Shown here: one piece after another, positions 46,181 to 57,035 of the stretch
Layout: every line of letters starts with the position of its first letter
How positions within the stretch are numbered: the first letter of the stretch is position 1
Origin: CAWGYQ01 sp963817395
GTDB taxonomy: Bacteria; Acidobacteriota; Vicinamibacteria; Vicinamibacterales; CAVPJW01
DNA length: 64,000 nt
Assembly (NCBI GenBank): GCA_963817395.1
Contig: CAWFOC010000007.1
Span: forward strand, 1-64,000
Direction: 5' to 3'
Program-made: the position numbers and the translations under genes
The notes under the pieces: model-generated
The model's database searches: none
Told to the model about the DNA's origin: nothing
Seen by the model: only the letters and a program-made list of their open reading frames with translations

Positions 46181-47568
46181 AGCGGCTCTTCTTCGCCCTC
46201 GAGCTTGCGAAGCGCTACGATGCCGAAGGCGCGCATCTTGCGGTAAAGATTGCTTCGCTCGACCCCGAGAGCCTCAGCCGCCCTCGAGATGTTGCCCTGG
46301 TGCGCAGCCAACCCACGCATGATGAAAGCGCGCTCGAACTGATCGCGGGCCTCGAACAGCGTGAGGCCGTCAATCGGCCATTCGGTCGCCTCGGCGGCCC
46401 CTGGCCCGTCGGCTGCGAGAAACGCCAGGTCGCTGGCGGCAATCGTGTCGCCCGGCACCATGATGATCAGCCGCTCGATCACGTTCCGCAGCTCTCGCAC
46501 GTTGCCGGGCCACGTATAGGCCTGGAGCCGCGCAACCGCCGACACATCGAGCATTTTCACCCGACGGCCGTACTCCTCGGCGAGCGTCGCCATGAAGTGC
46601 TCGGCCAGCAGCGGAATGTCTTCCTGGCGGTCGCGCAGCGGCGGCACGAAGATGGGAATGACGTTCAGGCGGAAGTACAGGTCCTCACGAAAGCGGCCGC
46701 CCCGGATTTCCGACGGGAGATCCTTGTTCGTGGCGGCGAGCACACGAACGTCCACACGAATCTTCGAGGCCCCGCCAACGGCCTCCATCACCTGCTCCTG
46801 AAGCACGCGCAGCACCTTGGCCTGCGTCTTCAGGCTCATGTCGCCAATCTCGTCCATGAACAGCGTGCCGCCGTCGGCCGCCTCGAACTTGCCCCGGCGA
46901 TCGGACACCGCTCCCGTGAAGGCGCCCCGCACATGTCCGAACAACTCGCTCTCGATGAGCTCCTCGGGAATGGCCGCACAGTTGACCTCCACGAACGTAT
47001 TCGTGCGGCGGCGGCTCAAGGCGTGAATCGAGCGGGCGACGAGCTCCTTGCCCGTGCCGTTCTCGCCATAGATCAGGACGCGCCCGTTGGTTGGCGCAGC
47101 CATCGCCACCTGTTCGCGCAGCTGCTGCATCGACTGGCTTTCACCGACCATAATGAGACGCCGGTCGACGCGCGCGCGGAGCGCGCGGTTCTCCGCCTCG
47201 AGGCGGCGCTGCCGCAACGCGTTGTTGACGACGAGGACGGTCTTCTCGAGCGACAGCGGCTTCTCGACGAAGTCAAACGCCCCCATCTTGATCGCCCTGA
47301 CGGCCGATTCGATGTTGCCGTGCCCGGAGATGATCACGACCTGCGCATCCACCTGTCGCTCGCGAAGCTTCGCGAGCGTGACGAGGCCGTCAATACCCGG
47401 CAGCCAGACATCGAGCACGATCACGTCCACGGGCGTGCGCCCGACGCGCTCGAGGCAGGCCTCGCCGCTGTCGACAGCGTCGACCAAGAACCCCTCGTCA
47501 CGCAGGATGCCGGTGAGCGCCGACCGCACACCGGGCTCGTCGTCGACGACGAGAATTCGCGGAGTCAC
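46177..47568 (-). CDS. ntrX: NtrX/NtrC-type sigma-54 response regulator
   Basis: 463 aa from GTG 47568. Receiver (RILVVDDEPGVRSALTGIL, phospho-Asp in IVLDVWLPG), AAA+ domain with Walker A GENGTGKELVARSIH, GAFTGA loop in GHVRGAFTGAVSD, Walker B GGTLFMDEIGDM, and the HTH NISRAAEALGVERSNLYRKM. Unlike the regulator at 21277 the GAFTGA loop is canonical. Partner is the NtrY-like kinase 17 bp upstream. Confidence 0.92.
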   Translation of the reverse strand: MTPRILVVDDEPGVRSALTGILRDEGFLVDAVDSGEACLERVGRTPVDVIVLDVWLPGIDGLVTLAKLRERQVDAQVVIISGHGNIESAVRAIKMGAFDFVEKPLSLEKTVLVVNNALRQRRLEAENRALRARVDRRLIMVGESQSMQQLREQVAMAAPTNGRVLIYGENGTGKELVARSIHALSRRRTNTFVEVNCAAIPEELIESELFGHVRGAFTGAVSDRRGKFEAADGGTLFMDEIGDMSLKTQAKVLRVLQEQVMEAVGGASKIRVDVRVLAATNKDLPSEIRGGRFREDLYFRLNVIPIFVPPLRDRQEDIPLLAEHFMATLAEEYGRRVKMLDVSAVARLQAYTWPGNVRELRNVIERLIIMVPGDTIAASDLAFLAADGPGAAEATEWPIDGLTLFEARDQFERAFIMRGLAAHQGNISRAAEALGVERSNLYRKMRAFGIVALRKLEGEEEPL

Positions 47569-47584
47569 GGGTGGTGCGCTGCCA

Positions 47585-49870
47585 TTACGCGCAAGGGAGC
47601 TCGATGGTGAAGCGCGCGCCGCGCGGAGTATTGTCGCTGACCTCGATCCGCCCGTCGTGCTCGGCGACGATGCGCCGAACGATCGCCAGGCCAAGGCCGC
47701 TGCCGCGCCGCTTGGTCGAGTAATAGGGCATGAAGAGCTTGTCTCGATCCTCCGGCGGCACGCCGGGACCGTCATCAGCCACGATCACACACGCCAGATG
47801 CCGTTCGGCATCATAGCGGGTCTCGATGACCACGTGCCCCCGCCGCTCCATGGCCTCGAGCGCGTTGTCCACCAGGTTGATCATCACGCGCCGGATCTGC
47901 TCGGGGTCGACCCGAACCGGGGGAAGCCGCTCGGCATAACGGCGATCGAAGGACACCTGGAGGAACAGGCCGTTGTAGAGCGACAGGATCTCGTTGAGCA
48001 GGCCGTGCAGGTCGGTCGCCACGGTCCGTGCCGGAGGCATGCGGGCGAACTGCGAAAACTCGTCGACGAGCGACTTGAGCGATTCCACTTCACCAGCGAT
48101 CGTGGCGGTGCACTCCTCCACCAATGCGCGGCTGTGCGCGGGCGCCCCGGAAAAATGGCGCCGCAAGCGGTCGGCCGACAACTGAATCGGAGTCAAGGGA
48201 TTCTTGATCTCGTGCGCCAGCCGCCTCGCCACCTCGCGCCAGGCGGCCACCTTCTGCGCTCGAATCAGCGGCGTGACATCGTCGAGCACCATGACCGCTC
48301 CACCCCCAGACGTCTCACTGGGAAGCGCCGTGACGACGACCGCGAGTTGAATCTCCCTGCCATCCCGATTGAGCGTCACTTCCTGGGCATGTGACTCCGC
48401 GCCATTTCCGGCACCTACCCGCAGGAGCTCGCCGAGGGGCTGGAGGTCGTCCCGGTCGAACACGTCGCCCGCCGGCCGTCCCACGTCGTCGGGGTCGAGC
48501 GCGAGCAGGCGGGCTGCCGCGCCGTTCAGGGTGCTGATGCGGCCGTCGGGATCGAGCGAGATGACACCCGCGGCAATCCGCTCGAGAATCGTCTCCATGT
48601 AGCGACGTCGATCCTCGATCTCGAGATTCTTGCGCTCCAGGTTCAGCGCCGACCGTTCGAGCTTGCCGCGGCTGGTTGCCAACTCGCCAGTCATGGCGTT
48701 GAACGCCTCGACGAGCGACCCGAATTCGTCCATGGACTCGGGCTCGATGTGTTGATCGAGATGTCCGGCGCCAACCTCGCGGGCCGCCGCGGCCAGCCGC
48801 TGCACCGGTCGTGTGATGCGTTTGGCCAGATAGAGACCCATCCAGGTGGCACCCACCAGGATGAACAAGGTCAGCATGAGAAATGCGGACAGATACACGC
48901 CCGCCAGCGGCTGCCTGAGCACGCGAAGCTGGTTGTAGCGCTCGTAGGCACGGGTCATCCGTCTCGCGCGCGCCGCGAACTCTCCAGTCAGCGAGTCGGT
49001 GGCCACCACCACGCCCACGACTCGCCCTCCGTTCGACCGAACGACCGCTGCCGACTGAATCAACTCGCCGCCACCGCCGACCGGTATGGCGCGCGGCTCG
49101 GTTTGTTTCGCCAGGGTCTGAGCCGCCAGTCGATCGGCGGCCGCACGGTCATAACCCTGAGGCAGCGAAGGTGCCGCCACATCGACCACAGGCTCGACCT
49201 GCGGAGACGGCGTGTCACCCGGCGCCACCCGATAGATCTCCACCATCTGCAAGTTGCCCTGTCGAACCTCGGCCGCGATGAGATCGCGCACGCCGCCCAC
49301 GTCTGCGGCGTACAGGTTCCTCGACGCCAATTGACGGGCGATTCGCTCGGCGCCTTCCTTCACCTGGGTTTCCCGATCGTGGTAGTAGTCGCTGGCAATC
49401 TGATTCGCAGACGTCAACACGTCTTCGATCGGCGCGTTGAACCAGAGGGCGATGCTGTTGCGAATGAGCTCGCTCCCCACAATCAGGACGAGCACCGCCG
49501 GCACCAGCGTCATGCCAAGCAGCACGGCCACGAGCTTCGCGCGGAACCTGGCGAACGGGAGACCGCGGCGGCGCTCGACAAACAGCTTGATGATGCTGCG
49601 CGCCAGCACGAACAGCAGCCCGACCAGCATCGTCACGTCGACGACGAGCAGCGCGTACAGGACGACTTCGGCGAGGAAATCCGGGGCGAGCGTTGCCGAC
49701 CGGTTGGCGAGACTCAGGAAGCCGGCGAGCGTCGCCAGCAGCAGGACGATACTGAAGATGATCGCGCCCGGGTTGTCCCAGAACGGCCGGCCGGAGGGAC
49801 TACCGGTTCGAGGAGCTTCCTGCCGGACCGGCTCCGGCGGCCGGGCGATGGGCCGAGCTCCAGCCGGCAT
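47585..49870 (-). CDS. ntrY: NtrY-like transmembrane sensor histidine kinase
   Basis: 761 aa, intact. Membrane segments near residues 35-55, 66-90, 112-133 and a last one before HAMP (LAKRITRPVQRLAAAAREVG), with a periplasmic sensor between, then PAS, H-box REVARRLAHEIKNPLTPIQL, N-box MINLVDNALEAMERRG and G-boxes ADDGPGVPPEDRD and GSGLGLAIVRRI. Forms a two-component pair with the gene downstream. Confidence 0.92.
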   Translation of the reverse strand: MPAGARPIARPPEPVRQEAPRTGSPSGRPFWDNPGAIIFSIVLLLATLAGFLSLANRSATLAPDFLAEVVLYALLVVDVTMLVGLLFVLARSIIKLFVERRRGLPFARFRAKLVAVLLGMTLVPAVLVLIVGSELIRNSIALWFNAPIEDVLTSANQIASDYYHDRETQVKEGAERIARQLASRNLYAADVGGVRDLIAAEVRQGNLQMVEIYRVAPGDTPSPQVEPVVDVAAPSLPQGYDRAAADRLAAQTLAKQTEPRAIPVGGGGELIQSAAVVRSNGGRVVGVVVATDSLTGEFAARARRMTRAYERYNQLRVLRQPLAGVYLSAFLMLTLFILVGATWMGLYLAKRITRPVQRLAAAAREVGAGHLDQHIEPESMDEFGSLVEAFNAMTGELATSRGKLERSALNLERKNLEIEDRRRYMETILERIAAGVISLDPDGRISTLNGAAARLLALDPDDVGRPAGDVFDRDDLQPLGELLRVGAGNGAESHAQEVTLNRDGREIQLAVVVTALPSETSGGGAVMVLDDVTPLIRAQKVAAWREVARRLAHEIKNPLTPIQLSADRLRRHFSGAPAHSRALVEECTATIAGEVESLKSLVDEFSQFARMPPARTVATDLHGLLNEILSLYNGLFLQVSFDRRYAERLPPVRVDPEQIRRVMINLVDNALEAMERRGHVVIETRYDAERHLACVIVADDGPGVPPEDRDKLFMPYYSTKRRGSGLGLAIVRRIVAEHDGRIEVSDNTPRGARFTIELPCA

Positions 49871-49882
49871 GACCCGCGTTGG

Positions 49883-50411
49883 CTAGGGGATGAAGGTGAA
49901 CTTGGCGTCACCGGACACACCGGCCGCCCAGGGCCAGATCCCGGCAGTTCGTGGCCGGGTCCGCGCCCGCACCCGTACGTAGGTACTCGCCGTTGGGCTC
50001 CAGCGTGGCCGTATTGAACAACGGAAGGCGCTCGAAGGTGGTCAACCAGCGCCTCACCATCTCTTCGTTTTCGGTGACCACGGCATCGGGCTCCGAGCGC
50101 CCGTCGATGGTGCGTGAGAGCTGATGACGACGCGTCAGGTTGTCGAATTGCACGCTCGCACCGACGGCCGAGGTGGCCACGGTCCGATCAAGCCAGAACG
50201 GCACGCCGCGCCGGAGCTCCACATCATAGAGGAACGACACGGCGAGGCCGCTGTGGATGGCTTGCTGCAGCTCTTCGGTGAAGGCATCGGTCAGCTCGAA
50301 CGTCACCAGCACCGCCCCGCCCCGCGCCAGCGGCAGCACGCGGATGTCCGCCCTGAGAGGCACCGCGGCCAGTGAGAGCACAACGATGAGAAGGGCGAAG
50401 CGACGTCGCAT
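49883..50411 (-). CDS. DUF4390 protein, secreted (frameshift near the end)
   Basis: About 175 aa. Signal peptide (RRFALLIVVLSLAAVPLRA) followed by the single DUF4390 domain: GAVLVTFELTDAFTEELQQA, HSGLAVSFLYDVELRRG, FWLDRTVAT. Near 49975 the frame shifts; the family-like end is TAGIWPWAAGVSGDAKFTFI-P, stopping at 49883. DUF4390 genes commonly sit just before ntrY, as here. Function unknown. Confidence 0.85.
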
Positions 50412-50412
50412 C

Positions 50413-50871
50413 CTAGTCCTTGGCGTTCAGCAGGTCCTTGAGCTCGGTCATGAACTCACCAATGTCGCGAAAATGTCGGTAGACCGAGGCAAACCGCACA
50501 TACGCTACCTTATCGAGCTTCTTCAACTCCTGCATGACCGAGGCGCCGATTTCCGCCGTGGCGATTTCCTTCTCTTGCCGCTCCTGAAGCGTGGCTTCGA
50601 CGCGATCTGCGACGGCTTCGAGTGCGGCGACACTCACCGGCCGTTTCTCACACGCCTTGAGCAAACCGGCAATGAGCTTCTGGCGCTCGAATCGTTCGCG
50701 GCTCCCATCCTTCTTCACCACCATGTACGGGATCTCGTCGATCCGCTCATAGCTGGTGAACCGCCGGCTGCACTCGAGGCACTCGCGGCGGCGGCGAATA
50801 ACCTCGCCTTCCTTGCTTTCCCGCGAGTCGACTACTTTATCACCCAGATGCCCGCAATAAGGACACTTCAA
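50413..50871 (-). CDS. nrdR: transcriptional repressor NrdR
   Basis: 152 aa. N-terminal zinc ribbon MKCPYCGHLGDKVVDSRESK with RRRECLECSRRFTSYERI, then the ATP-cone (YMVVKKDGSRERFERQKLIA). Represses ribonucleotide reductase genes in response to dATP/ATP. No nrd genes in the window. Intact; overlaps the membrane-protein gene upstream by 4 bp. Confidence 0.97.
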   Translation of the reverse strand: MKCPYCGHLGDKVVDSRESKEGEVIRRRRECLECSRRFTSYERIDEIPYMVVKKDGSRERFERQKLIAGLLKACEKRPVSVAALEAVADRVEATLQERQEKEIATAEIGASVMQELKKLDKVAYVRFASVYRHFRDIGEFMTELKDLLNAKD

Positions 50872-51896
50872 TCCTGCTTCCCCTCGGCCGCCAGCCCAGC
50901 CAGGCTGCCCATCCGCCCCAAGCTGAGCCCTTCCTGCGTGGTGAAGAAAATACCCAGAATCGTCACCGGCACGAAGGAGAGCGCATGGAGGACAATTCCT
51001 GCGCCGACCGCCCTGTCGTTGGGAGCGTCGAAGAACGCCGTCGCCCCGATTCGGAACGCCTCATGAAAACCGCCGATGGCCCCGGGCGTGGGAACCGCGA
51101 CGCCCACGACGAGCAGCGCGACCAGCAGGAACGTGCCGGTGAAAGGCACGTCGATCTGGAACGCATGCGACACGGCCCAGACGCCGAACGCCACCGACAG
51201 CCACAAGGGGAACGACAGGGCCAGCGACACCAGCAGTCGTCTCGGCTGGCGGGCCACCGCGAGACCCTCGCCGAAGAGTTGAACCAGTCGCGCCACGAAA
51301 TGCGCGGCGCGGACGGGGAGAACGTGCGTGATCCTCATGGCGACGCGGCCGAGACCTTCCGGGTTGCCGGCAAATATGAAAAGCGCGGCCAGGCCCACGA
51401 TCGCGATCATCGCGACGAAGGCCCCACCCAGTTTGAGCGATCGATAGGTCGCCGGGCTCATGGTCTCGACACCGGGATCGAAGAACACGACGAAGGAGCC
51501 GAAGAGCACGAGGACGGTGACGAGATCGAGCAGGCGCTCCAGCACGATGGTCGCGAAGGCGCCTGTCGCGCTCAGATTCTCGCGCCGCGCCATCAGAAAG
51601 GGACGCACGAACTCGCCGGCGCGGGCCGGCAGCAGAAACGTCGCGGCGAAGCCAATCGTGGTTGTCCGAAAGGCGTTCCAGAAATGGGTCGGACCGAGCG
51701 GCGCGAGGAGATACTGCCACCGGAGCGCGCGAATCATCATGTTGATGACCATGGTCACGAGCACCAGCAGCAACAGATCAGCCCGCGCATGGCGAATCTC
51801 GCTCCACACCTGCGATAGATCCGCACTCCGCACGAACCAGAACAACAGCCCTGCGGCAAGCAGGACGATGAACACCGTACGGATCTGCAGTCGCAT
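50868..51896 (-). CDS. UPF0104 / lysylphosphatidylglycerol-synthase-like membrane protein
   Basis: 342 aa with about eight hydrophobic segments. Family features: VFIVLLAAGLLFWFVRSADL, MMIRALRWQYLLAPLGP, FLLPARAGEFVRPFLMARRE, VAVPTPGAIGGFHEAFRIGA. Related to the flippase part of MprF and to AglD-type proteins; it lacks the aminoacyl-transferase domain. Probably translocates a lipid; the substrate is unknown. Confidence 0.86.
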   Translation of the reverse strand: MRLQIRTVFIVLLAAGLLFWFVRSADLSQVWSEIRHARADLLLLVLVTMVINMMIRALRWQYLLAPLGPTHFWNAFRTTTIGFAATFLLPARAGEFVRPFLMARRENLSATGAFATIVLERLLDLVTVLVLFGSFVVFFDPGVETMSPATYRSLKLGGAFVAMIAIVGLAALFIFAGNPEGLGRVAMRITHVLPVRAAHFVARLVQLFGEGLAVARQPRRLLVSLALSFPLWLSVAFGVWAVSHAFQIDVPFTGTFLLVALLVVGVAVPTPGAIGGFHEAFRIGATAFFDAPNDRAVGAGIVLHALSFVPVTILGIFFTTQEGLSLGRMGSLAGLAAEGKQD

Positions 51897-52210
51897 GGGG
51901 CTGGGAAGCCAGGGAGTGCGCCCGGGTCGCGCAAGCGCCCCTACTATAAGATATTGGGCACACCAAACACCACAACCGTATTAGTGGGGCATCCCAGTCG
52001 TTCCGGTGTCGCTCCCGCGCCCACCCGAACGGAGGTGGGCGCGCCTGGCCGTCCGCCATGAAAGCCCTCGTCAACGCCGGGCCCCAGCACCGATCGCCAG
52101 TCTTCACGGTCGACTCTGCGACTCGACAGAACGTCGGCGCGCGGATCTCGCTTGCCTCTCACGGGGTCCCCCGCTAAGATCACGGCCCTTCCACATCACG
52201 AGGTTCGCTG
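51897..52210. other. intergenic region upstream of purC
   Basis: About 310 bp between a minus-strand gene and purC. Short ORFs occur on both strands (such as 52058-52177 on +) but lack a ribosome site or recognisable family. It must contain the divergent promoters; no consensus pair was confidently picked. Confidence 0.4.
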
Positions 52211-53111
52211 GTGCCCTTCTCGACACACACCCTGACTGAAACGGCCTTCCCCGATCTCACGAAACATCGGCAGGGTAAGGTTCGTGACATTTACGAAGTC
52301 GGCGACGACCTCCTGATGGTGGCGACCGATCGGATCTCGGCGTTCGACTACGTGCTCGGGACGCCGATTCCCGACAAGGGCAAGGTCTTGACACAGCTCT
52401 CGGCCTTCTGGTTCTCCGAGACGCCGGACATCGTCGACAATCACCTGATCTCGACACGAACCGACGACTATCCGGCCGAGGCTCGCCGGTACGCAGATGT
52501 CCTGTGCGGCCGCTCGATGCTGGTCCGTCGTACGACCCCAGTGCCCATCGAGTGTGTGGCGCGCGGCTATCTGTCGGGATCGGGCTGGAAGGAATACGTC
52601 AAGAGCGGCAAGGTCTGCGGCATCGCGCTCCCCACCGGCTTGCGCGAGTCGGATCGTCTGCCGCATCCCATTTTTACACCTGCGACCAAAGCTGAAAGCG
52701 GGCACGACATCAATATCTCGGAGTCGGAAGCCGCGGGGATCGTCGGCGAAGGACTGGTTCGAACACTCAAGGCTTTGACACTGGCCCTGTACCGAGCGAG
52801 GGTCTGCGCATGCCGAATCGAAGGGCATCATCGTCGCGGACACGAAATTCGAGTTCGGTGTGATTGGTGACCGCGTCATTCTCATCGACGAGGTCCTGAC
52901 GCCCGACTCGTCGCGCTTCTGGCCCCAGGCGAAGTATCAGCCCGGCGGCGCTCCTCCGAGCTTCGACAAGCAGTACGTCCGGGACTATCTCGAAACGATC
53001 GGCTGGAACAAGCAGCCGCCGGTGCCCACGCTGCCCGTCGACGTGGTGGAGCGGACCCGTGAAAAGTATGTCGAGGCCTTTCGGCTGCTGGCCGGACGGG
53101 AGCTGGAGTAG
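52211..53111 (+). CDS. purC: phosphoribosylaminoimidazole-succinocarboxamide synthase (one-base frameshift)
   Basis: About 300 aa from GTG 52211. Purine pathway ligase joining CAIR and aspartate. Motifs: HRQGKVRDIYEVGDDLLMVA, DRISAFDYVLGTPIPDKG, CVARGYLSGSGWKEY. An extra C at about 52792 breaks the frame; removing it gives LYERGSAHAESKGIIVADTK, EFGVIGDRVILIDEVLTPDS and SRFWPQAKYQPG. Longer SAICAR type as in yeast. Confidence 0.93.
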
Positions 53112-53116
53112 GTCTC

Positions 53117-53350
53117 GTGCGCGAGCAGCTCGAGCGCCTGATCGACGAGATGGTGCAGAAGGGCATCCGCTACCCCGAAGCCCATCGAGAATTCGAGCAT
53201 CGCTTCATCGCCTGTGCGCTCGACCGGTCGAAGGGCAACATGGGCCACGCGGCAAAGATTCTGGGCATGCACCGGAATACGCTGAGTCGCAAGCTCATCC
53301 AATATCGCATCCGCCGTCGACCTAACACGCGTCGCGCCGACGAACCTTGA
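53117..53350 (+). CDS. Fis-family helix-turn-helix protein
   Basis: 77 aa from GTG 53117, five bases after purC. Helical N-terminus and a Fis-type HTH (NMGHAAKILGMHRNTLSRKL). Stand-alone Fis-like proteins bend DNA or regulate rRNA and stress genes. The next operon, groESL, starts just downstream but has its own promoter. Confidence 0.82.
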   Translation: MREQLERLIDEMVQKGIRYPEAHREFEHRFIACALDRSKGNMGHAAKILGMHRNTLSRKLIQYRIRRRPNTRRADEP

Positions 53351-53376
53351 CACTGCGCGTCCCCGACCGCTAGAAC
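53347..53376 (+). promoter_or_regulatory. sigma-70-type promoter of groESL
   Basis: -35 TTGACA at 53347-53352 and -10 TAGAAC at 53371-53376 with an 18-bp spacer. It sits directly upstream of the CIRCE operator, so repressor binding would block the transcription start. Confidence 0.65.
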
Positions 53377-53403
53377 TTGGCAGTCGCACACGGCGAGTGC
53401 TAA
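53377..53403 (+). promoter_or_regulatory. CIRCE operator (HrcA binding site)
   Basis: TTGGCAGTC-N9-GAGTGCTAA at 53377-53403. The right half is the exact CIRCE consensus, the left half differs at two of nine positions, and the spacer is the standard nine bases. Implies HrcA repression of groESL. Confidence 0.85.
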
Positions 53404-53473
53404 ACCGCCTGGCAGTCCCAGATCGTTTGAGAAACATCCACGTCATCCTTACGTCAGCCTGGAGTTGACGCCC

Positions 53474-53776
53474 ATGAATGTCAGACCGCTACACGACCGG
53501 ATCATCGTTGAACGCATCGACGAGCAGGAGCAGAAAGTCGGGGGGATCATCATCCCCGACACGGCCAAGGAGAAACCCCAGCAGGGCAAGGTCATCGCGG
53601 CCGGCGCCGGCAAGGCCAAAGATGACGGCAAGCGCATTCCTCTCGATGTCAAGACCGGTGACACCATCCTCTTCGGCAAGTACTCGGGCCAGGAGATCAA
53701 GATCGACGGACAGGAATACCTGATCATGCGTGAAGATGAAGTTCTCGCCGTCATCGAGGGCGGCAAGAAAAAGTAG
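53474..53776 (+). CDS. groES: co-chaperonin GroES
   Basis: 100 aa from ATG 53474 (an in-frame TTG nine bases earlier is less likely). MNVRPLHDRIIVERIDEQEQ, mobile loop region KVGGIIIPDTAKEKPQQGKV, and ILFGKYSGQEIKIDGQEYLI. Intact. Caps GroEL; 21 bp before groEL. Confidence 0.97.
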   Translation: MNVRPLHDRIIVERIDEQEQKVGGIIIPDTAKEKPQQGKVIAAGAGKAKDDGKRIPLDVKTGDTILFGKYSGQEIKIDGQEYLIMREDEVLAVIEGGKKK

Positions 53777-53797
53777 TTTCAAGAGACGGAGCTCACG

Positions 53798-55429
<1,632 letters not shown>

Positions 55430-55451
55430 CACCACCCTGTTGAAAGTCCGA

Positions 55452-55488
55452 CGAGCCCGGCGGGTTCTGCCTGCCGGGCTCGTTTTGT
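55452..55488 (+). terminator. rho-independent terminator of groESL
   Basis: Perfect 10-bp GC-rich stem CGAGCCCGGC/GCCGGGCTCG (55452-55461, 55473-55482) with an 11-base loop and TTTTGT after it, 23 bp past the groEL stop. Confidence 0.9.
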
Positions 55489-55509
55489 GTACGGAGTCGT
55501 GAGTGCGAT

Positions 55510-56346
55510 CTAGCGCAGATTGAAGGTGAGCTCGATGACCACCAGCACCGGCACCGTCTCGCCAAAGCGCGTTCCGGGAATGAAGCGCCATTGCCTGGCG
55601 GCTTTGATGGCTTCCTGATCGAGCCCGAAGGTGGGATCGAGCGATCGCACAACCCGAACATCGCCGACCGAGCCATCCTGAAGGACAACGGCCTGGAGCC
55701 AGACCGACCCTTGCACCTTCGCGCGCATCGCCTCGGCGGTGTACTGGGGCTTGACTTCTCGCAGCACGCGGGGCGGCAGCACCCCGTTTCCGGGCCGATA
55801 GACCCCGCCACCTGTGCCACCGCCGGACCCGGGGCCAAGGCCTGAGCCTTCGCCGGGCCCCATCCCTGTGCCCGTGCCGGTACCGGCACCGCCCCCCTCA
55901 CCCGAGCCCTGCGACGTGGTGTTGGGAAGCCCCTCGATCATGCCGGGCACCATCTGCTCGCCGGCCGCGAGCGTCATCGCGGGGATCGTCAACTGCTGAT
56001 CTTCGATCGGTTTGTCCTTGGGCTCTGGAGTCGGCTTGGGCGAGGATGCCACCGGAACCGTGATCTTGTCCTTGCCAGGGAGCTCGGCCTTACGCGGCGG
56101 CTCGACCGACTTGTTGCCGCCGCCACCGCCACCGCCCCCCGCACCGGGAACTGCGAGCCAGATGATCTGTTTGTGCGCCTTCTCCGCAAAGGTGAGCGCG
56201 TCGCTCACCGGCGCGTACCGCGCGACGAAAATCGCCGACAGAAACACGGCCGCGTGCACCATGGCCGAGACGCCAAAGGCGCTCCCCATGCGCTTCGGCT
56301 GAGCAAAACGGAACAGATCCTCCTGGGCGGGCCGAGCCACACCCAT
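55510..56346 (-). CDS. tonB: energy transducer TonB-family protein
   Basis: 278 aa. One membrane helix near residues 25-45 (VSAMVHAAVFLSAIFVARYA), then a long Gly/Pro-rich periplasmic stretch with a run of Gly and GTGTGTGMGPGEGSGLGPGS, and the TonB C-terminal domain (PQYTAEAMRAKVQGSVWLQA; AARQWRFIPGTRF). Couples the proton gradient to outer-membrane receptors. No exbB/exbD adjacent. Lies convergent to groEL. Confidence 0.87.
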   Translation of the reverse strand: MGVARPAQEDLFRFAQPKRMGSAFGVSAMVHAAVFLSAIFVARYAPVSDALTFAEKAHKQIIWLAVPGAGGGGGGGGNKSVEPPRKAELPGKDKITVPVASSPKPTPEPKDKPIEDQQLTIPAMTLAAGEQMVPGMIEGLPNTTSQGSGEGGGAGTGTGTGMGPGEGSGLGPGSGGGTGGGVYRPGNGVLPPRVLREVKPQYTAEAMRAKVQGSVWLQAVVLQDGSVGDVRVVRSLDPTFGLDQEAIKAARQWRFIPGTRFGETVPVLVVIELTFNLR

Positions 56347-56548
56347 CGTGATGTGGTTGATCGGGGAGGATTGCGGTGGCTCGCGTCGGGCTTGTCATTC
56401 CACTTGAACTCATTGTGGACTAGCGATCCAAGCCCTGCAACTGCAAAAAGGATACCTGCCGCAGACCGGGCTTTTTCTTCGATAGTTCGCTGAAGTTCGC
56501 TCGACCCGTCGACTGACGCCGCAGTTCGTCGCGGACACTTACGGCAAT

Positions 56549-57011
56549 TCAGACCCGGCCACCCCACGCGCCAATCGCCGCATTCCCCCCGCCATAGGAA
56601 TGGAGCGTCGCGAGCGCATCCGAGGCGCGCGGCTCGCTCTGGATTCCCACCAGGATGCCGCCGCGAGCCGTCAGCGTCTCGAAGATACGTCCATCGTGAG
56701 GCTGGAAGCCCGACACGCCTTATCGTCGCGGCCACGCCCTTGCGTGTGAGCTCCTGATCGGCGCCCTGAAGCGCGGCGACAAGAGACCCTCGCGCGTATG
56801 ATGAGCCGAGGTTCGCCACCTCGATCCGGTCTGGCTGCGCACCGAGAGCCAGTTCGATGAGCCCGGCCAGCTCGGGCGTCTCCTTGCCGATAATCGTGAG
56901 CGCCTCGGGAGGAAACCCCTGACGCTTGAGTGCGTCGAGGCCTCGACCGGCCCAGTTCACATCCAGGAACACGGCCACGGTAAAGAGGCCGGCGTGCACG
57001 TCGGTTGCCAT
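56549..57011 (-). CDS. stress-protein-like small protein (frameshift)
   Basis: About 153 aa from ATG 57011. A first half with TVAVFLDVNWAGRGLDALKR, FPPEALTIIGKETPELAGLI and LVAALQGADQELTRKGVAAT is followed, after a shift near 56715, by GFQPHDGRIFETLTARGGIL and VGIQSEPRASDALATLHSYG. It resembles the alpha/beta general-stress-protein-17M type and also its neighbour at 57036. No catalytic motif; unknown function. Confidence 0.65.
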
Positions 57012-57035
57012 CACGGTCACTCCCAAGGAAGGCTC

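Noticed and set aside
52058..52177. Small ORF of 39 codons upstream of purC
   Set aside because: No ribosome site and no recognisable sequence; probably chance in GC-rich DNA.
55800..56160. Gly-rich repeats in tonB as a DNA repeat or CRISPR-like array
   Set aside because: They encode the periplasmic linker of TonB in one open frame; no regular spacer pattern.
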